A stretch of 24,863 nucleotides of DNA, taken from positions 1 to 24,863 of the forward strand of contig NZ_LSJA01000107.1 of assembly GCF_001556515.1 (NCBI RefSeq), written 5' to 3'. The position numbers were made by a program, and so were the translations under genes. This document shows positions 22,578-24,863 of the stretch, piece by piece. Numbering within the stretch: the first letter of the stretch is position 1; every line of letters starts with the position of its first letter. The stretch comes from Caulobacter sp. CCH9-E1 (GTDB lineage: Bacteria; Pseudomonadota; Alphaproteobacteria; Caulobacterales; Caulobacteraceae). The notes beneath the pieces were generated by a model that saw only the letters and a list, made by a program, of their open reading frames with translations, was not told where the DNA came from and did not search any database.

Positions 22578-23533
22578 AACGAGTTCCTGTGCTGACGGCG
22601 CTGGCCGCTGTCTCGGCGCTTTCCGGCTGCGCCAAACCGGACAGCGTTCTGTTCGTGACCAACGCCTCGTTCGGCGTAAACGTCGAAGGAAAACCCGCAT
22701 CCGCCAGCGTCGGCTATGACCGCACGGAGGGCTATCTGGCGCCGTCCTTTCCCAGCGGCGCGGCCCCTCCGGTGATCGCGTCCATCGAGACGGGCGGCGG
22801 GCTGCTGAGTCCCAAGGTGCGGCAGCTCTACGCCACTGGGGCGGCGGCGGTGAAGGCTTCAGGCGACAAGAATGCTCCGAACGGCCCTACACTCCTGGAA
22901 GGCGCCCCTGCCGCCAACAGGATGATCTTCTTCGGAACGACGACGTCCCTTGGCATAAAGTTGGCAGTCGATGCATCCGGGACGCCCGATACCTTCACCT
23001 TTGGATACAAGCGCAAGGAGTACTCATACATCCCGCTGACCAAGCAGGACGCAAGCACCGAGAAATATATCTATCCCTCCGTGCTAGCCTCGATCGACAC
23101 CGTGACGCTGGCCGCCGCACCGTCGACGAAAGACAGCGGCCTGACGAGCCAGCAATTTTTCGCGACCGGTCCGGCCGCCGAAGCCCTGGCGGTCGATACG
23201 TCACGTATCTTCCGGGAGGTCGCCCAGTCCGCCCTCAGCGCGTCGCTTACCGACGAACAGAAGAAGAGAGCCTTGGAAGCGGCGGTGACGACCATCAGCG
23301 CCCAAAAGGACAACACCACGGCGATCATGAACGCCGTGGCGCCCGGCGGCGTTTTGGACACTCAGAAACTCCAAGATCTGGTCGCGGCGGCCAACGCCAA
23401 GGGCGCGGATTTGTCTTCCGTCTACGCCACCCAAACGACCGCCGACGGCCTTCGCAACTTGCTTAGTCTCGATCCGAACGCGGCCAAGCAACTCGCCAGC
23501 GCGCTTCCCCCGACTCAAACCCATCAGGATTGA
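22574..23533 (+). CDS. Predicted lipoprotein with internal duplication of an unknown module
   Basis: The 319-aa protein has a lipoprotein signal (MKRVPVLTALAAVSALSGC, lipobox LSGC, Cys19), so it is probably anchored in the membrane facing the periplasm. Residues about 25-96 and 117-206 are a tandem duplication: each has a hydrophobic start (VLFVTN-ASFGVNV / MIFFGTTTSLGIKL), a GYxR(K)xEY core (SVGYDRTEGYLAP / TFGYKRKEYSYIP), an ASIET/ASIDT stretch, and an end of RQLYATGAAAVKA / QQFFATGPAAEALA. A helical tail (about 210-319) follows. No enzyme motif is seen. It overlaps the lipoprotein gene before it by 4 nt and is followed after 11 nt by a small gene. Confidence 0.82.
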   Translation: MKRVPVLTALAAVSALSGCAKPDSVLFVTNASFGVNVEGKPASASVGYDRTEGYLAPSFPSGAAPPVIASIETGGGLLSPKVRQLYATGAAAVKASGDKNAPNGPTLLEGAPAANRMIFFGTTTSLGIKLAVDASGTPDTFTFGYKRKEYSYIPLTKQDASTEKYIYPSVLASIDTVTLAAAPSTKDSGLTSQQFFATGPAAEALAVDTSRIFREVAQSALSASLTDEQKKRALEAAVTTISAQKDNTTAIMNAVAPGGVLDTQKLQDLVAAANAKGADLSSVYATQTTADGLRNLLSLDPNAAKQLASALPPTQTHQD

Positions 23534-23544
23534 GGAGATCCGCC

Positions 23545-23742
23545 GTGTCCGCCCAAGTCGTCTATGTCTGCGATGACGCCGAGAAGGCCGAAACCGCGCG
23601 TCAAGTCCTGATCGGGCAAGGTTTTTCGGAGGACGACATCTCCGCCGATCAAGTCGATACCTTCGTCTATGACGCGCACTCCTACAGCAGCGGGCGTACG
23701 GACGCCGCCAATGGCAAGTGGATCGTCATCGGCCGGAAGTGA
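23545..23742 (+). CDS. Small soluble protein, 65 aa
   Basis: The GTG at 23545 is the start because GAGGAG lies 7 nt upstream; an earlier TTG at 23530 overlaps the previous stop. The protein reads MSAQVVYVCDDAEKAETARQ, then LIGQGFSEDDISADQVDTF, a Tyr/Ser stretch and WIVIGRK at the end. The beta-alpha-beta pattern with AEKAETARQVLIGQGF and then DI is reminiscent of the small stress-protein domain of the YflT/17M type, but I cannot confirm this. It has no signal peptide, so it stays in the cytoplasm while the two lipoproteins upstream are exported. It completes a three-gene unit. Confidence 0.75.
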   Translation: MSAQVVYVCDDAEKAETARQVLIGQGFSEDDISADQVDTFVYDAHSYSSGRTDAANGKWIVIGRK

Positions 23743-23750
23743 GGCGCTAT

Positions 23751-23768
23751 CCTATCGAATTCGATAGG
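23751..23768. promoter_or_regulatory. Perfect 18-bp palindrome, probable operator
   Basis: CCTATCGAATTCGATAGG is fully self-complementary. It lies in the 75-nt gap between the 65-aa gene and the MpaB-like gene (start 23818), where a repressor site for the latter is expected. A perfect dyad of this length suits a TetR-like dimer. It could also serve as a weak stem for ending the upstream transcript. Confidence 0.65.
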
Positions 23769-23817
23769 TTGCGACGGGGGGCCTAGCCTCCGACCTTCAT
23801 GCTGAAGGAGATCGCGC

Positions 23818-24750
23818 ATGGCCGCCCCATCCTCGTACCTGGGCTGGAAGATCGACTACGCCAATCCGAAGGGCGCGCCCGCCTATCTCGAGCCAGGTTC
23901 GATGCACTGGCGCGTCTACAAGAACCCGATCGCCCTGGCGGTCGGCGGCGTCGCCGCCGTGCTGCTGGAGTTCGCCGACGCGCGGATCCGCTCGGGCGTC
24001 TGGGACCACTCGACCTACAAGGCCGATCCGATCGGACGCTCCAAACGCACGGGCGTCGCGGCCATGGTCGGGGTCTATGGCCCGCAGGCCGCGGCGCGAC
24101 GGGTCATCCAGGGCGTGACCAACATGCACGCGCGGGTGTCTGGCGACACGCCGAAGGGCGAGGCCTATCGCGCGCAGGACCCCGAACTGCTGGACTGGGT
24201 CAGCGCCACGGCCGCCTATGGCTTCCTGAACGCCTATGACCGCTTCGTCACGCCGCTGAGCGAGGCCGAGAAGACGCAGTTCTACCGCGAAGCCCACCCG
24301 ATCGCCCGCCTCTACGGGGTGCGATATTCGCCAAGCTCCCAGGCCGACTTCATGGCGATGATGGACAAGCTCGCGCCGCGCTTCGAGCCCCACCCGATCG
24401 TCGAGGAGTTCCTAGGCATCATCCAGTCGGGCCAGATCGCGCCGCTCGCGCCGAAGGCGCTGCACCGGAGCCTGGCGCGCGCGTCGGTCTCGCTGCTGCC
24501 GCCGCTCGTTCGGCGGAAGCTGGCGCTGGGCCGCGAGTACGACCTTGGTCTGGCCGACGGCCTGGCGCTGAAGGCGGCCGGCAAGCTGGCCGACAGGATC
24601 GCGATCAAGAGCTCGCCGCCTTGCCAGGCCAGCGTGCGCCTGGGACTGCCGTACGACTTCCTCTATCGCGGCGAGGCCGAGCGGCAGCGGCTGCTGGCGG
24701 CTTCGCCAGCATGGCCTGACGCCGGCTCTGGATTGACGAAGACGTTCTAG
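23818..24750 (+). CDS. MpaB-like oxygenase family protein (DUF2236)
   Basis: The 310-aa product has the features of the DUF2236 / oxygenase MpaB family, heme-binding-type alpha-helical proteins, some of which are oxygenases. Recognisable parts are LLEFADARIRSGVWDHST (49-66), RTGVAAMVGVYGPQAAARR (77-95), NMHARVSGDTPKGEAY (102-117) with His104, and DPELLDWVSATAAYGFLNAYDRFV (121-144). It is all helical with no signal peptide; a hydrophobic helix near 38-51 may sit on a membrane. The ATG at 23818 is well supported by AAGGAG 8 nt upstream. The perfect palindrome at 23751 implies repression by an unseen regulator. The substrate is unknown. Confidence 0.88.
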   Translation: MAAPSSYLGWKIDYANPKGAPAYLEPGSMHWRVYKNPIALAVGGVAAVLLEFADARIRSGVWDHSTYKADPIGRSKRTGVAAMVGVYGPQAAARRVIQGVTNMHARVSGDTPKGEAYRAQDPELLDWVSATAAYGFLNAYDRFVTPLSEAEKTQFYREAHPIARLYGVRYSPSSQADFMAMMDKLAPRFEPHPIVEEFLGIIQSGQIAPLAPKALHRSLARASVSLLPPLVRRKLALGREYDLGLADGLALKAAGKLADRIAIKSSPPCQASVRLGLPYDFLYRGEAERQRLLAASPAWPDAGSGLTKTF

Positions 24751-24812
24751 GCGCGGGCGCCAGGAGCGGACGCGCCGAAGGTCTGTGGTGGGTGGGGATG
24801 AGACACAGGCTT

Positions 24813-24863
24813 CCTTCTCCCCTTGCGGGAGAAGGTGTCAGCGAAGCTGACGGATGAGGGGTT
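24813..24863. repeat. Two-hairpin palindromic repeat at window end (type A layout)
   Basis: Stem CCTTCTCCC (24813-24821) pairs with GGGAGAAGG (24827-24835), followed by stem GTCAGC/GCTGAC (24837-24851) around GAA, then CGGATGAGGGG to the window edge. This has the same plan as the type A units near rnpB: a strong stem, TG, a small stem, and a (C/T)GA(N)GGGG end. It lies 62 nt after the MpaB-like stop and may serve as its terminator. Confidence 0.8.

Overview
The window reads as chromosomal DNA of a Caulobacter-type alphaproteobacterium. GC is about 67-70% with matching codon use. The MraZ, FtsI, MurE and MurF sequences, an alphaproteobacterial-type LexA box, TTGACG-type promoters and a DUF6481 protein all fit. 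Genus is inferred from protein resemblance; species cannot be fixed from sequence reading alone.

The core is the division and cell wall (dcw) cluster, read right to left on the minus strand: mraZ, rsmH, ftsL, ftsI, murE, murF, mraY, murD (17303 down to 8256). The genes are joined by ATGA, GTGA or TGATG overlaps or short gaps. A CLC-type chloride transporter gene follows murD after 6 nt. The cluster resumes with ftsW and murG (2562 down to 303). It makes lipid II (MurE, MurF, MurD, MraY, MurG) and supplies division proteins (FtsL, FtsI, FtsW). The usual murD-ftsW-murG order is broken by about 3.8 kb of unrelated genes (2645-6395): a 91-aa hypothetical, a DUF6481 protein with a 40-aa basic partner, an orphan HWE histidine kinase, and a lower-GC island. 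The island holds a reading frame split by one amber codon, a four-helix membrane protein and a headless C-terminal gene remnant. The 1-145 edge carries the start of a small exported protein.

Upstream of mraZ is a 364-nt control region with three TGGGN boxes at exact 10-bp spacing (likely MraZ operator), a GTTC-N7-GTTC LexA box and a palindromic repeat pair. Then comes rnpB (RNase P RNA) on the minus strand with its own promoter, and a second repeat pair. Beyond it lies a tight minus-strand operon: EamA transporter, AmpD-like amidase with a peptidoglycan-binding domain, and a PaiB-like FMN-binding protein.

The right end is on the plus strand: a Baeyer-Villiger-type monooxygenase behind nested inverted repeats, a three-gene unit of two lipoproteins sharing a duplicated unknown module plus a 65-aa protein, and an MpaB/DUF2236 oxygenase behind a perfect 18-bp palindrome.

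Best candidates for something undescribed are: a repeat element inserted in frame inside murF; the LexA box and MraZ boxes together at the head of the dcw cluster; the amber-split gene with a membrane partner inside the dcw cluster; and the lipoprotein operon with the repeated module.
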